From Chitinophaga hostae (lineage in GTDB: Bacteria; Bacteroidota; Bacteroidia; Chitinophagales; Chitinophagaceae): a DNA stretch of 64,000 nt. The notes below the pieces were generated by a model. The model did not search any database. It saw only the letters and a list, made by a program, of their open reading frames with translations, and was not told the DNA's origin. Within the stretch, counting starts at the first letter, position 1, and every line of letters begins with the position of its first letter. The translations under genes and the position numbers were made by a program. Shown here piece after piece: positions 26,735 through 34,582 of this stretch. The DNA is taken from positions 372,001 to 436,000 of the forward strand of contig NZ_JAGTXB010000003.1 of NCBI RefSeq assembly GCF_018224885.1. Reading direction: 5' to 3'.

Positions 26735-26983
26735 TTACTCCGGATTAAACTGATTTTGTCTTACCCAGGATTAGACTGATTTTGACGATTTTCAGGATTC
26801 TTTTTTATAATTAAAAAGATTAGCGGAGATAGATGGGACATCTTTCCATCTATCTCCGCTAATCTTTTTCTATCTTATCGCATCAAAATGATAAAAATCC
26901 TGAAAATCGTCAAAATCAGTCTAATCCTGGGTAAGACATCAGTCTAATCCTGGGTAAGACAAAATCAGTTTAATCCGGAGTAA
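26735..26983. repeat. Long palindrome with GATT words, copy 2
   Basis: About 249 nt. Left arm reads TTACTCCGGATTAAACTGA and continues as GATTAGACT, GATTTTGAC and GATTTTCAG at 9-bp steps; the right arm is its complement. In the right arm a roughly 23-bp unit is duplicated in tandem. The apical stem contains AGCGGAGATAGATGG and its complement. Lies 5' of the sterol desaturase gene. Confidence 0.85.
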
Positions 26984-27022
26984 GGCAAAATCGTTAACTT
27001 CAATAGCAACAAAGCATACATT

Positions 27023-27883
27023 ATGGCTCCCGACCTGATTACATATGCCATTCCCGGATTTGTGCTGCTCATACTGCTGGAAATCGTTTTTACCACCATC
27101 GATAAAAAGAATATGTATGAGCCCAAGGATGCCCTCAGCAGCATCGCTATGGGACTGGGCAATGTCTTCATTGGAATTTTTACCAAGGCCGTTATTTTCG
27201 GGATCTATCTTTCTATTTACCAGCTCCGCCTGTTCACATTAGGTTTTACCTGGTGGGCCTGGGTATTATGTTTTTTTGCAGACGATTTCAGTTACTACTG
27301 GTTTCACCGCAGCAGTCATACCATCCGTTTTTTCTGGGCTTCCCATGTGATTCACCACTCATCAGAAAAGTACAACCTGGCCACCGCCGTGCGGCAAAAC
27401 TGGACCGGTAATCTAACCGGCACCTTTATATTCTGGCTCTGGATGCCTTTTGTAGGCTTCCATCCAATAATGGTGATGAGTATGCAGGCTATCAGCCTGA
27501 TTTACCAGTTCTGGATCCACACAGAGGTAATTAACAAACTGCCGGCGCCCATAGAATATATTTTCAATACTCCTTCACATCACCGGGTACATCATGGCTC
27601 CGATCTTGACTACCTGGACCGCAACCATGCCGGCATACTGATTATCTGGGACCGTATGTTTGGCACTTTTACGCCTGAAAAGCAGCGTCCCGTCTATGGT
27701 CTCACAAAAAATATTCATAGCTATAACCCTTTCCGGATTGCTACCCACGAATGGGTGGACATATGGCAGGATCTGCGCCATGCCCGCTCCTTCCGGGAAG
27801 CGTGGCATTACATTTTTGACGCACCGGGCTGGAGTGCCGATGGCAGCCGGAAAACTACCAGGCAGCTCCGGCGGGAGGGTTAG
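27023..27883 (+). CDS. Sterol desaturase / fatty acid hydroxylase family protein
   Basis: 286-residue membrane protein. Di-iron histidine clusters: HRSSH (H95, H99), HVIHH (H108, H111, H112) and HHRVHH (H186, H187, H190, H191), with membrane spans between. Uses oxygen to hydroxylate or desaturate lipids; the true substrate is not known. Flanked on both sides by copies of the GATT palindrome, which is unusual. No operon partner. Confidence 0.88.
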   Translation: MAPDLITYAIPGFVLLILLEIVFTTIDKKNMYEPKDALSSIAMGLGNVFIGIFTKAVIFGIYLSIYQLRLFTLGFTWWAWVLCFFADDFSYYWFHRSSHTIRFFWASHVIHHSSEKYNLATAVRQNWTGNLTGTFIFWLWMPFVGFHPIMVMSMQAISLIYQFWIHTEVINKLPAPIEYIFNTPSHHRVHHGSDLDYLDRNHAGILIIWDRMFGTFTPEKQRPVYGLTKNIHSYNPFRIATHEWVDIWQDLRHARSFREAWHYIFDAPGWSADGSRKTTRQLRREG

Positions 27884-27904
27884 TCTTGTTCCGAATTTTT
27901 CTTG

Positions 27905-28112
27905 TTCTTTTCTTGCCGGGATTTTTTTGCCCAGGATTAGACTGATTATAATGATTTAAAGGATTTTTTTCTTTGATTGTATTTGATTTTAAAAGATTTG
28001 GGAAGATATATTCGCTTATGTCTCCTCCAATCTTTTAAAATCAAAGAAAAAAATCCTTTAAATCATTATAATCAGTCTAATCCTGGGCAAAAAAATCCCG
28101 GCAAGAAAAGAA
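27905..28112. repeat. Long palindrome with GATT words, copy 3
   Basis: About 208 nt. Arms contain TTGCCCAGGATTAGACTGA and its complement, and inner GATTTTAAAAGATTTGGG. GATT words recur at about 9-10 bp. Lies 3' of the sterol desaturase gene and just upstream of the blaI promoter. Confidence 0.85.
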
Positions 28113-28122
28113 TCACAAAAAA

Positions 28123-28153
28123 TTTGGCATTTACGAAAACTATCGTACATTCG
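28123..28153 (+). promoter_or_regulatory. Promoter of the blaI-like gene
   Basis: TTTG at 28123-28126, spacer of 19 bp, then TACATTCG at 28146-28153 (one mismatch to TAnnTTTG). The two TACGA dyads overlap its spacer/-7 element and the start region. Confidence 0.7.
28132..28147. promoter_or_regulatory. BlaI-type operator 1 (TACGA-N6-TCGTA)
   Basis: Dyad TACGAAAACTATCGTA inside the promoter spacer and overlapping the -7 element. Same spacing as operator 2, centres 24 bp apart. Consistent with autorepression by the BlaI-like protein. Confidence 0.7.
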
Positions 28154-28155
28154 TT

Positions 28156-28171
28156 TACGAAGATATTCGTA
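28156..28171. promoter_or_regulatory. BlaI-type operator 2 (TACGA-N6-TCGTA)
   Basis: Dyad TACGAAGATATTCGTA just downstream of the -7 element, covering the expected start point. Confidence 0.7.
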
Positions 28172-28201
28172 CAATAATAATCATCATTAATACGCATTGC
28201 T

Positions 28202-28591
28202 TTGAAACAACTCCGGCCTACAGAAAGTGAATTGGAAATTTTGGGTGTGCTCTGGGAAAAGGGCCCCAGCACCGTTCGTGAGGTACATGATATCTTATCT
28301 CAAACGAAAGATGCCGGTTATACCACCACACTTAAATTAATGCAGATTATGCATGAGAAAGCGCTGTTGCAACGCGATACCAGCAGCAAAACCCATGTAT
28401 ATACTGCCGCCATTTCACAACAGAAAACGCAGGAACAACTGGTAAATAAAATGATCGATACGGTTTTTGGTGGTTCGGCATCACAGCTGGTGATGCAGGC
28501 CCTTGGCCATCATCAGTCATCAGAAGAAGAACTGGAAAAGATCCGTCAGTATTTGTCAGCGATAGAAAAACAACAAAAGGACAACAGGTAA
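28202..28591 (+). CDS. BlaI/MecI/CopY family repressor, TTG start
   Basis: 129 residues. Winged-helix N-terminal domain (LRPTESELEILGVLWEKGPSTVREVHD) and a C-terminal dimerisation part. Family repressors are cut by a partner M56 metalloprotease on signal. No in-frame ATG is available upstream before the stop TAA at 28178, and TTG 28202 gives the usual KQLRPTESE start, so TTG is the likely initiation codon. The M56 gene follows 10 nt after the stop. Ligand unknown; no beta-lactamase gene is nearby. Confidence 0.88.
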   Translation: MKQLRPTESELEILGVLWEKGPSTVREVHDILSQTKDAGYTTTLKLMQIMHEKALLQRDTSSKTHVYTAAISQQKTQEQLVNKMIDTVFGGSASQLVMQALGHHQSSEEELEKIRQYLSAIEKQQKDNR

Positions 28592-28601
28592 ACTCACTAC
28601 C

Positions 28602-30851
28602 ATGAATTTATTACCTATTACGGGCGACCTTGTACGCGCCCTGGGATGGACCATCCTTCATTCCATGTGGCAGGCATTCCTTATCTATGCCTGTTTACGG
28701 ATAGTATTAAAGCTTTGGCCACAGGCGGGTGCCAGAATCAAATATAATTTGTCGTTCGTATCACTCACCGGTATTTTTACCTGGTTCCTGGCAACCTTCT
28801 ATATGCATATACAACGGTTGCAGGAAGCAAGAAGCACTATTTTAGCACTTCATGGCACCATTTCGCTGCAGGATCCTGTATCACTGCCGGCGGTATACCC
28901 AAGCCAGGATCCGCTGATATGGCTGTTTCCCAACCTCGAGTTGTGTTTCCCTTTATTGGTAACACTCTACATTGCCGGCATGACCGGGATGACCGTTAAA
29001 TTATTTTCTGATCTTTTTCAATTACACCAGATCCGTACTACCCGGATAGAGCCCATGGGGGCTGCATGGGATAAACATCTCCACAAACTGGCCGCTCAGC
29101 TCCAGATTCCCCGCAAGGTGAAACTACTGATCTCCAGGCATGTGCAGGTGCCCGTAATGCTGGGCTTTTTAAAACCGCTGATCCTGTTGCCGGTGGCCAT
29201 GGTCAACAATCTTACTGAAGAACAGCTGGAAGCCGTGCTGCTGCACGAACTCGCGCACATCAAACGCAATGATTATCTGTTGAATATCTTCCAATCAATT
29301 GTTGAAACAATCCTTTTCTTTAATCCTTTTGTATGGCTGATTTCAAAAACCATCCGTATTGAAAGAGAACACTGCTGCGACGACCTGGTTATAGCCAGCA
29401 CCGTACAACCGCTGCAATATGCGCATGCACTGGTAGCGCTTGAACAATACCGGTTAACCGCTCACCGGCTTACCATGGCTGCCGCAGACAGTAAACAACA
29501 TCTGTTTCACCGCATTAAACGCATCATGGAAATGAAAACTAATCATCTTAATTATAGTCAAAAATTTTTAGCTGTCTTAATCATTGCCACCAGCCTTATA
29601 TCCATTGCGTGGTTAAATCCCGCCAAAGGAAAAAGTAATGAAACAAAGGAACAACAGGTAACTGAAAAACATCTTAAAGACTCAGTATCCCCTAAAAAGG
29701 CTGATGATGGCAACAACGCTGTTGAACTGCCCCAGGCTGCCAACAGTCAGTTTAAACGCGCCCTCGATGAAATCATCGTTGACACCGTAGAACCTGCGCC
29801 GCCAGTACCACCTGCGCCTGATCCGGCAGCTGCCCCTGGCCCTGCCCCGCTTCCTGGACCTGCAACAACACCAGGGGCTATTGGTCCGCTGAACAATGAT
29901 TTGTCAGGAATTGGGGAAATAAATGACGAGACCAGTTACCGTTTTCATAAAATCAGCGACAGCTCAGCCAATGTGTATTCACATGTCAAAGTGAAGACAA
30001 ATACAAATGTGAACAACAAGATGTCCTTTTCCTATAATTACAATTATAGCAAGGATACCAATATCACAAAAGAGGAAATCCGCAAACAGATCCGCGAGGC
30101 GCAGAAGAGCATCCAGCTGGCAATGAAGCAACTCCAGGAAGTGGATATGAAAAAAGTGCAGGCAGATATCCAGGCAGCTACCAAAAACATTAACTGGAAA
30201 GATGTATCGGAAGAGGTGCGCAAAGCACAGGCAGAAAGTGCTGCGGCATTGAAAAATGTGGACTGGGACCAGATAAGCAAAGCCCAGGCAGAAGCCGCTG
30301 CGGCATTGAAAAATATCGACTTTGCCACGCTCAATAAAAACCTGGCCATGGCTTATCAGAGCCTGGACATGAAAGACCTCAGCAATAAAATAAGAAAAGA
30401 GGTGGCAACAAGTCTGCAATCAGCCAATATGTCGAAAGAAGAAAACAGCCGGCGATTGGCAGACATCCGCAAACAAAGAGCGGAAGCTCTTGAAGACGCC
30501 GCAAGAGCCAGGGAAGAAGCCGGCAAAACAAGAGAAGCCGCTAAAAAAGACATGGCATACAAAAGAGAAGAAATAGCAGAAAGACGGGAAAAAGCAGATA
30601 AAGACAGACGGGAGGCAAACGAAAAGCGTGAAGAAAACGATATATACCAGGAAATGCTGAGAAGAATGGTTGCCGACAACCTGTTGGATACACAAAAAGA
30701 TTACAGCGTAGAAAAAAACGATAACGGCCTGTTTATCAATGGTGTTAAACAACCTGATAACATCGTTGCCAAATACCGTAAGTACCTTAAAGCCAAACAA
30801 GTGCATATCAAGGGCTCTTCTACGACTTACCATGTTGGTATTGAGAATTGA
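28602..30851 (+). CDS. M56 family metallopeptidase (BlaR1-like) with long coiled-coil tail
   Basis: 749 residues. N-terminal membrane spans and the zinc site HELAH (215-219) with downstream IEREHCCDD (251-261), as in BlaR1/MecR1. After the last span (about 325-341) there is no penicillin-binding sensor domain. Instead comes a Pro-rich stretch (about 390-430) and a long Ala/Lys/Glu-rich helical region with repeats of the type AxAALKNxDW, ending in a short basic/beta part. It should sense an envelope signal and cleave or release the BlaI-like repressor. Cotranscribed with it. Confidence 0.9.
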   Translation: MNLLPITGDLVRALGWTILHSMWQAFLIYACLRIVLKLWPQAGARIKYNLSFVSLTGIFTWFLATFYMHIQRLQEARSTILALHGTISLQDPVSLPAVYPSQDPLIWLFPNLELCFPLLVTLYIAGMTGMTVKLFSDLFQLHQIRTTRIEPMGAAWDKHLHKLAAQLQIPRKVKLLISRHVQVPVMLGFLKPLILLPVAMVNNLTEEQLEAVLLHELAHIKRNDYLLNIFQSIVETILFFNPFVWLISKTIRIEREHCCDDLVIASTVQPLQYAHALVALEQYRLTAHRLTMAAADSKQHLFHRIKRIMEMKTNHLNYSQKFLAVLIIATSLISIAWLNPAKGKSNETKEQQVTEKHLKDSVSPKKADDGNNAVELPQAANSQFKRALDEIIVDTVEPAPPVPPAPDPAAAPGPAPLPGPATTPGAIGPLNNDLSGIGEINDETSYRFHKISDSSANVYSHVKVKTNTNVNNKMSFSYNYNYSKDTNITKEEIRKQIREAQKSIQLAMKQLQEVDMKKVQADIQAATKNINWKDVSEEVRKAQAESAAALKNVDWDQISKAQAEAAAALKNIDFATLNKNLAMAYQSLDMKDLSNKIRKEVATSLQSANMSKEENSRRLADIRKQRAEALEDAARAREEAGKTREAAKKDMAYKREEIAERREKADKDRREANEKREENDIYQEMLRRMVADNLLDTQKDYSVEKNDNGLFINGVKQPDNIVAKYRKYLKAKQVHIKGSSTTYHVGIEN

Positions 30852-30880
30852 TTACCGCCATTCTATTGCAGATTATATCC

Positions 30881-30917
30881 GTACCATTACCGTTCATACG
30901 GTAATGGTACTTTTTAT
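30881..30917 (+). terminator. Intrinsic terminator of the blaI-M56 operon
   Basis: Perfect 13-bp stem GTACCATTACCGT with its complement and a TCAT loop, followed by a T run. Confidence 0.8.
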
Positions 30918-30931
30918 TATAGGGGTTCCCT

Positions 30932-30939
30932 TATCTTTA
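30932..30939 (+). promoter_or_regulatory. Weak -7 candidate for the C1 peptidase gene
   Basis: TATCTTTA is one base from TAnnTTTG and lies 14 nt before the ATG. The -33 region overlaps the preceding terminator. Confidence 0.3.
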
Positions 30940-30952
30940 GGCCGATAATCTA

Positions 30953-32092
30953 ATGAAATCGTTTATGAAAACATTTTGTTTTACACTTGCCATGCTTGCC
31001 GCTACTATAGCCAATGCACAGGAAAAAGGCGTGGTGATCAACAACCTCGTAAAAGGAAAAATTAATGCCACCACCCCGGTAAAAAACCAGGGAATGACCG
31101 GTACCTGCTGGTCTTTTTCTTCTACCTCCATGGTGGAAACGGAGTGTTTGCGTAAGGGCCTTCCGGAGCTGGACTTGTCTGAAATGTTTACTGCCCGCAA
31201 TATTTATATCGAAAAAGCAAAGAACTATGTGCGTCGCCAGGGGTTTGCCCGCTTCGATGAGGGTGGTCTGGCGCATGATGTGATCCATTCCATTGCTACC
31301 TACGGTATAGAACCGGAAACTGTTTACAGCGGCCTTAAAAACAATGCTACCATGCATAATCATTCAGAGATGGTAGTTGCCATGAAAAAGTACCTCGACA
31401 GCATCATCAAGGTATCGCCGGTACCGGATAACTGGGTATCGCAATTTACCGGTATCCTGGACCAGTATATGGGCCAACCTCCTGCAACATTCGAATACAA
31501 CGGTAAAACCTATACGCCTCAAAGCTTTGCAAAAGAGGTGGTGAAGTTCGATGCAGAGGACTATGTATTTCTCACCTCATTTACGCATCATCCTTTCTAT
31601 AAGTCATTTATTATTGAAGTGCCCGACAATTTCTCCAATGGCGCCTACTATAACGTACCGTTGAAAGAATTGACAGGTATCACCGAAACAGCCCTGCAGA
31701 AAGGCTTTACCGTATTATGGGATGCCGATGTAAGCAACAGGGGATTTGCCGGCGGCAAAGGTTATGCTTTACTGGCTTCACCGGACATGTCGCTCAAAAA
31801 AGATAGCATTGATCCCGAAATGACCGAACCCAACTATACACAGGATTCACGGCAACAGCTATACGAAGAGTTGATCACCCAGGATGACCACCTGATGCAT
31901 ATTACCGGTATTGAAAAAACGCCTAAAGGGAAAACCTTCTTCCTGGTAAAAAACTCATGGGGTAAAAACGCCAGTCCGTTTGGAGGTTATCTGAATGTTT
32001 CCGAAGCTTATTTTGCGGTAAACACCATTACGATTGTAGTGCCAAAAGCAGCGCTGGACAAGTCTTTCCAAAAGAAATACAGCATCAACTAG
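30953..32092 (+). CDS. C1 family (papain-like) peptidase, bleomycin-hydrolase type
   Basis: 379 residues with signal peptide about 1-22. Catalytic Cys52 in QGMTGTCWSFSS, His in HLMHITG and Asn in VKNSWG form the papain triad. The arrangement resembles aminopeptidase C/bleomycin hydrolase proteins found in Bacteroidota, but exported. Probably degrades peptides in the periplasm. A hairpin terminator lies downstream. Confidence 0.88.
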   Translation: MKSFMKTFCFTLAMLAATIANAQEKGVVINNLVKGKINATTPVKNQGMTGTCWSFSSTSMVETECLRKGLPELDLSEMFTARNIYIEKAKNYVRRQGFARFDEGGLAHDVIHSIATYGIEPETVYSGLKNNATMHNHSEMVVAMKKYLDSIIKVSPVPDNWVSQFTGILDQYMGQPPATFEYNGKTYTPQSFAKEVVKFDAEDYVFLTSFTHHPFYKSFIIEVPDNFSNGAYYNVPLKELTGITETALQKGFTVLWDADVSNRGFAGGKGYALLASPDMSLKKDSIDPEMTEPNYTQDSRQQLYEELITQDDHLMHITGIEKTPKGKTFFLVKNSWGKNASPFGGYLNVSEAYFAVNTITIVVPKAALDKSFQKKYSIN

Positions 32093-32156
32093 ATAGCTGT
32101 ACATAAGCCCTGTACATCAGCGGCAGTTTATGTACTTCGTCTATCATATGACTAAA

Positions 32157-32220
32157 GCGCAAAGAAATTTATACGGTTGTATTCAGTTGCGTTGCTCCGT
32201 TAAATTTCTTTGCGCCTTTT
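32157..32220 (+). terminator. Intrinsic terminator after the C1 peptidase gene
   Basis: GCGCAAAGAAATTTA pairs with TAAATTTCTTTGCGC, followed by CCTTTT. Inner ACGG/CCGT pairing extends the stem. Confidence 0.65.
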
Positions 32221-32257
32221 GTCAACAGGTCACAGTTAACTTTTTTTCTGCGATTTC

Positions 32258-32292
32258 TAAAAGCCGGTAGCCAAAAGCTAACAGCTAAACGG
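32258..32292. repeat. Single-sided heptad run (AAAAGCT class)
   Basis: AAAAGCC, GGTAGCC, AAAAGCT, AACAGCT, AAACGGG occur in 7-bp register. Only one arm is present here. Same word class as 42733-42795 and 47084-47189. Confidence 0.6.
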
Positions 32293-32331
32293 GCATAGGT
32301 ATCTGAACACCTGCTGTTACCGGACCAGGAT

Positions 32332-32619
32332 TTATGAATAAAGGATAGTAAAGCCTTTGATATGTTGTACGTCGCCGGAAGTGATTTCCAGCTCTTTTAC
32401 TGCAGCCATGCCAGGACCAGACCTGCACCAGGCAATAAAGTCTTCCATTGCATGTTCTTCTGCTTCCGCCAGGATCCAAACACTTCCATCCAGCAGGTTT
32501 TTCACATGCCCCTGTACATTCATTGAATCAGCTACACGTTTTGCATTTGCCCTGAACCCTACTCCCTGCACACGTCCTTTCACTATGATTTCCTTGTGTA
32601 CAATTGTCTTAGTTGCCAT
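32332..32619 (-). CDS. Acylphosphatase
   Basis: 95 residues. Hydrolyses acyl phosphates such as carbamoyl or acetyl phosphate. Motif GRVQGVGFR (15-23, with catalytic Arg23) and GHVKNLLDGSV (Asn41) are the family signature. A short cytosolic ferredoxin-like protein of normal length. No operon partner; the function in vivo is often unclear. Confidence 0.93.
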   Translation of the reverse strand: MATKTIVHKEIIVKGRVQGVGFRANAKRVADSMNVQGHVKNLLDGSVWILAEAEEHAMEDFIAWCRSGPGMAAVKELEITSGDVQHIKGFTILYS

Positions 32620-33075
32620 AAATTTCTATTCGATTAACGCGGTAATTGCCCTATCCCAGCCTGTATATGATACAAATGAAAAAGGACACTCTTAAAACTT
32701 TTAAAATTTCCGCTAAGATACAAACAACTAAAAACTTATTGCCAAAGTGAATGAATGGAATGAAGGAACAATGACAAGTGGCGAAAAAAATACCATAAAT
32801 CATCATCTGACCCAGGAATTGCCGGATAGCAGATCCGCAGCACCGCATGAAATGGTCGTACCGACGGGTCAATAACGTGTTGCAAACCGTCCGCTATCCT
32901 CAGATAGCAGCTCAAACCTGCAACAGCAACAGTATGAAAGGGATGGCTAACTTGAGGGAAACAAACATTGATGAACATTGATATAGGAGATAACAAATTA
33001 TTTTATCCGTCCCAATTTCATCAATCCTGCGAATCTACCATCCGGCAATTCCTGCATCAGATAATGCTTTGCTGT
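32620..33075. other. 456-nt gap with no supported gene
   Basis: Between acylphosphatase and the 2H-like gene, both on the minus strand. Short open frames read as low-complexity. GATAGCAG recurs at 32825 and 32899. No consensus promoter or clear terminator was found, but the acylphosphatase promoter should be here. Confidence 0.5.
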
Positions 33076-33672
33076 TTATGCAGCATAATTAAATAATGAA
33101 CCTACCATGTGTTCAATATCTCCAAATACAAAGTCTCTTACACGCTCATACTTACCACCGGCAGCAGGCCTTTTCAACAGGCTAAAACAATGGCAGTTGA
33201 AACTACGCACGAATATCTGCTGTGCCAGCAACGGCATGATCATATTCACTTCTGCATCCTGCAATCCCCTGGCCAGCATGATATGCGGTTTGAAGGACTG
33301 CGGCTTTAACTCAAAAGCCTGCATGATGCTGCGATGTAATTCTATTAATGGCTTGGGGTTGGCCACATTGATGAAAACACTATTGTTTCCATCCGCATGC
33401 CTGAAAGCATCCATTTTTGCTGTATAGATAGCAAAACCAGCCTGCTTACGCGCAACCTCCTCCAGCATGGTAACAAAATCCTCCTGGAAACGCTCCGGGA
33501 AGGCCGATCTGAACAAAGCCACATGAACCGGCGCTCCTGACATTGCTACATCGTTTAACTCCGATGCAACAAACTGCCGGATACGTGTTACATCCTTGGA
33601 TACCACCGCATCCGGATTTACTACCAGCAAATAATCAAATAACTCTTCCGAAATTTCATAATTCGTATTCAT
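33076..33672 (-). CDS. 2H phosphoesterase-like protein, degenerate motifs
   Basis: 198 residues with the duplicated fold of 2'-5' RNA ligase-like proteins. The two catalytic His (H50 in APVHVALF and H130 in FKPHIMLA) are present, but the Ser/Thr two residues after each is replaced (HVA, HIM), so classical activity is doubtful. No operon partner. Could be a binding protein derived from the 2H family; assignment is tentative. Confidence 0.55.
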   Translation of the reverse strand: MNTNYEISEELFDYLLVVNPDAVVSKDVTRIRQFVASELNDVAMSGAPVHVALFRSAFPERFQEDFVTMLEEVARKQAGFAIYTAKMDAFRHADGNNSVFINVANPKPLIELHRSIMQAFELKPQSFKPHIMLARGLQDAEVNMIMPLLAQQIFVRSFNCHCFSLLKRPAAGGKYERVRDFVFGDIEHMVGSLFNYAA

Positions 33673-33761
33673 AACCTGATATTTTTATTCTTCCTGTTAG
33701 AATGACAATACGAATATACAACCTTTTTTCGGAAATACTAATTTTTTTAGCATTATTTACT

Positions 33762-33796
33762 AAAAAAATACGCAGCTTTACTAACTGCGTATTTTT
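33762..33796 (-). terminator. Intrinsic terminator of tpiA
   Basis: AAAAATACGCAG pairs with CTGCGTATTTTT, 9-nt loop; minus-strand T run follows. Confidence 0.75.
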
Positions 33797-33807
33797 CAAT
33801 TATTTAC

Positions 33808-34569
33808 TTATGACAGCTTTTCTATAATAGCCACAAAATCTGCTGCTACCAAAGAAGCGCCTCCAATAAGGCCTCCATCTACATCCGGGCAGGAAAACAG
33901 CTCTGCTGCATTACCCGGCTTGGCACTGCCTCCGTATAAAATAGACATATGTAAAGCGGCTTCACGCCCAAATTTATTAGCAATCTGCGAACGGATAAAT
34001 GCATGCATATCCTGCGCCTGGGCAGAACTGGCGGTAAGTCCCGTACCAATAGCCCAAATCGGCTCATAGGCAATCACCACCTGTTTCAACTGCTCTTCCG
34101 TGAGGTGATACAGGCTGTCTTCCAGTTGTTTTGCTACATATGCATTCTGTGTTTCAGCCTTCCGTACTTCCAGCGGCTCGCCACAACAAAAGATAGGTTT
34201 CAGCCCGTTTGCCAGCACCTGGTCTATCTTCTTTGCCAGCATTTCATTGGTTTCGTGGAAATATTCCCTTCTCTCAGAGTGACCCAGAATAACATAATCC
34301 ACGCCTATTGATTGAAGCATTTCGGCAGACACCTCACCGGTATATGCACCGGATTTTTCGCTGGAGCAGTTCTGTGCAGCTACATAAAAACCAGGATAGC
34401 TTTTCAGCAATGCCTTCGCTTTCAGCAAATACGGAAAAGGAGTAGCTACCACCACTTCCTGTCCTTCCTTCAATGTCAGTCCCGCCTGCAGGATGTCGTT
34501 GATCAATTGCTCGCCCTGTGCCAGCGTAAGATTCATTTTCCAGTTACCTGCAACAATTTTCTTTCTCAT
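33808..34569 (-). CDS. tpiA: Triosephosphate isomerase
   Basis: 253 residues, normal length. Interconverts dihydroxyacetone phosphate and glyceraldehyde 3-phosphate in glycolysis. Active-site Asn9 and Lys11 (AGNWKMN), His in VILGHSERR and Glu in VIAYEPIWAIGTG, with the phosphate loop near LYGGSAKPGN. Cytosolic dimer. Starts 14 nt after the stop of the GlmU-like gene and is probably cotranscribed. Confidence 0.96.
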   Translation of the reverse strand: MRKKIVAGNWKMNLTLAQGEQLINDILQAGLTLKEGQEVVVATPFPYLLKAKALLKSYPGFYVAAQNCSSEKSGAYTGEVSAEMLQSIGVDYVILGHSERREYFHETNEMLAKKIDQVLANGLKPIFCCGEPLEVRKAETQNAYVAKQLEDSLYHLTEEQLKQVVIAYEPIWAIGTGLTASSAQAQDMHAFIRSQIANKFGREAALHMSILYGGSAKPGNAAELFSCPDVDGGLIGGASLVAADFVAIIEKLS

Positions 34570-34582
34570 AAATACTGTGATA

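Noticed and set aside
32736..32996. 86-codon open frame on the minus strand between acylphosphatase and 2H-like genes
   Set aside because: Composition is unlike a protein and no domain is seen; an adjacent frame (32651-32872) overlaps it equally well.
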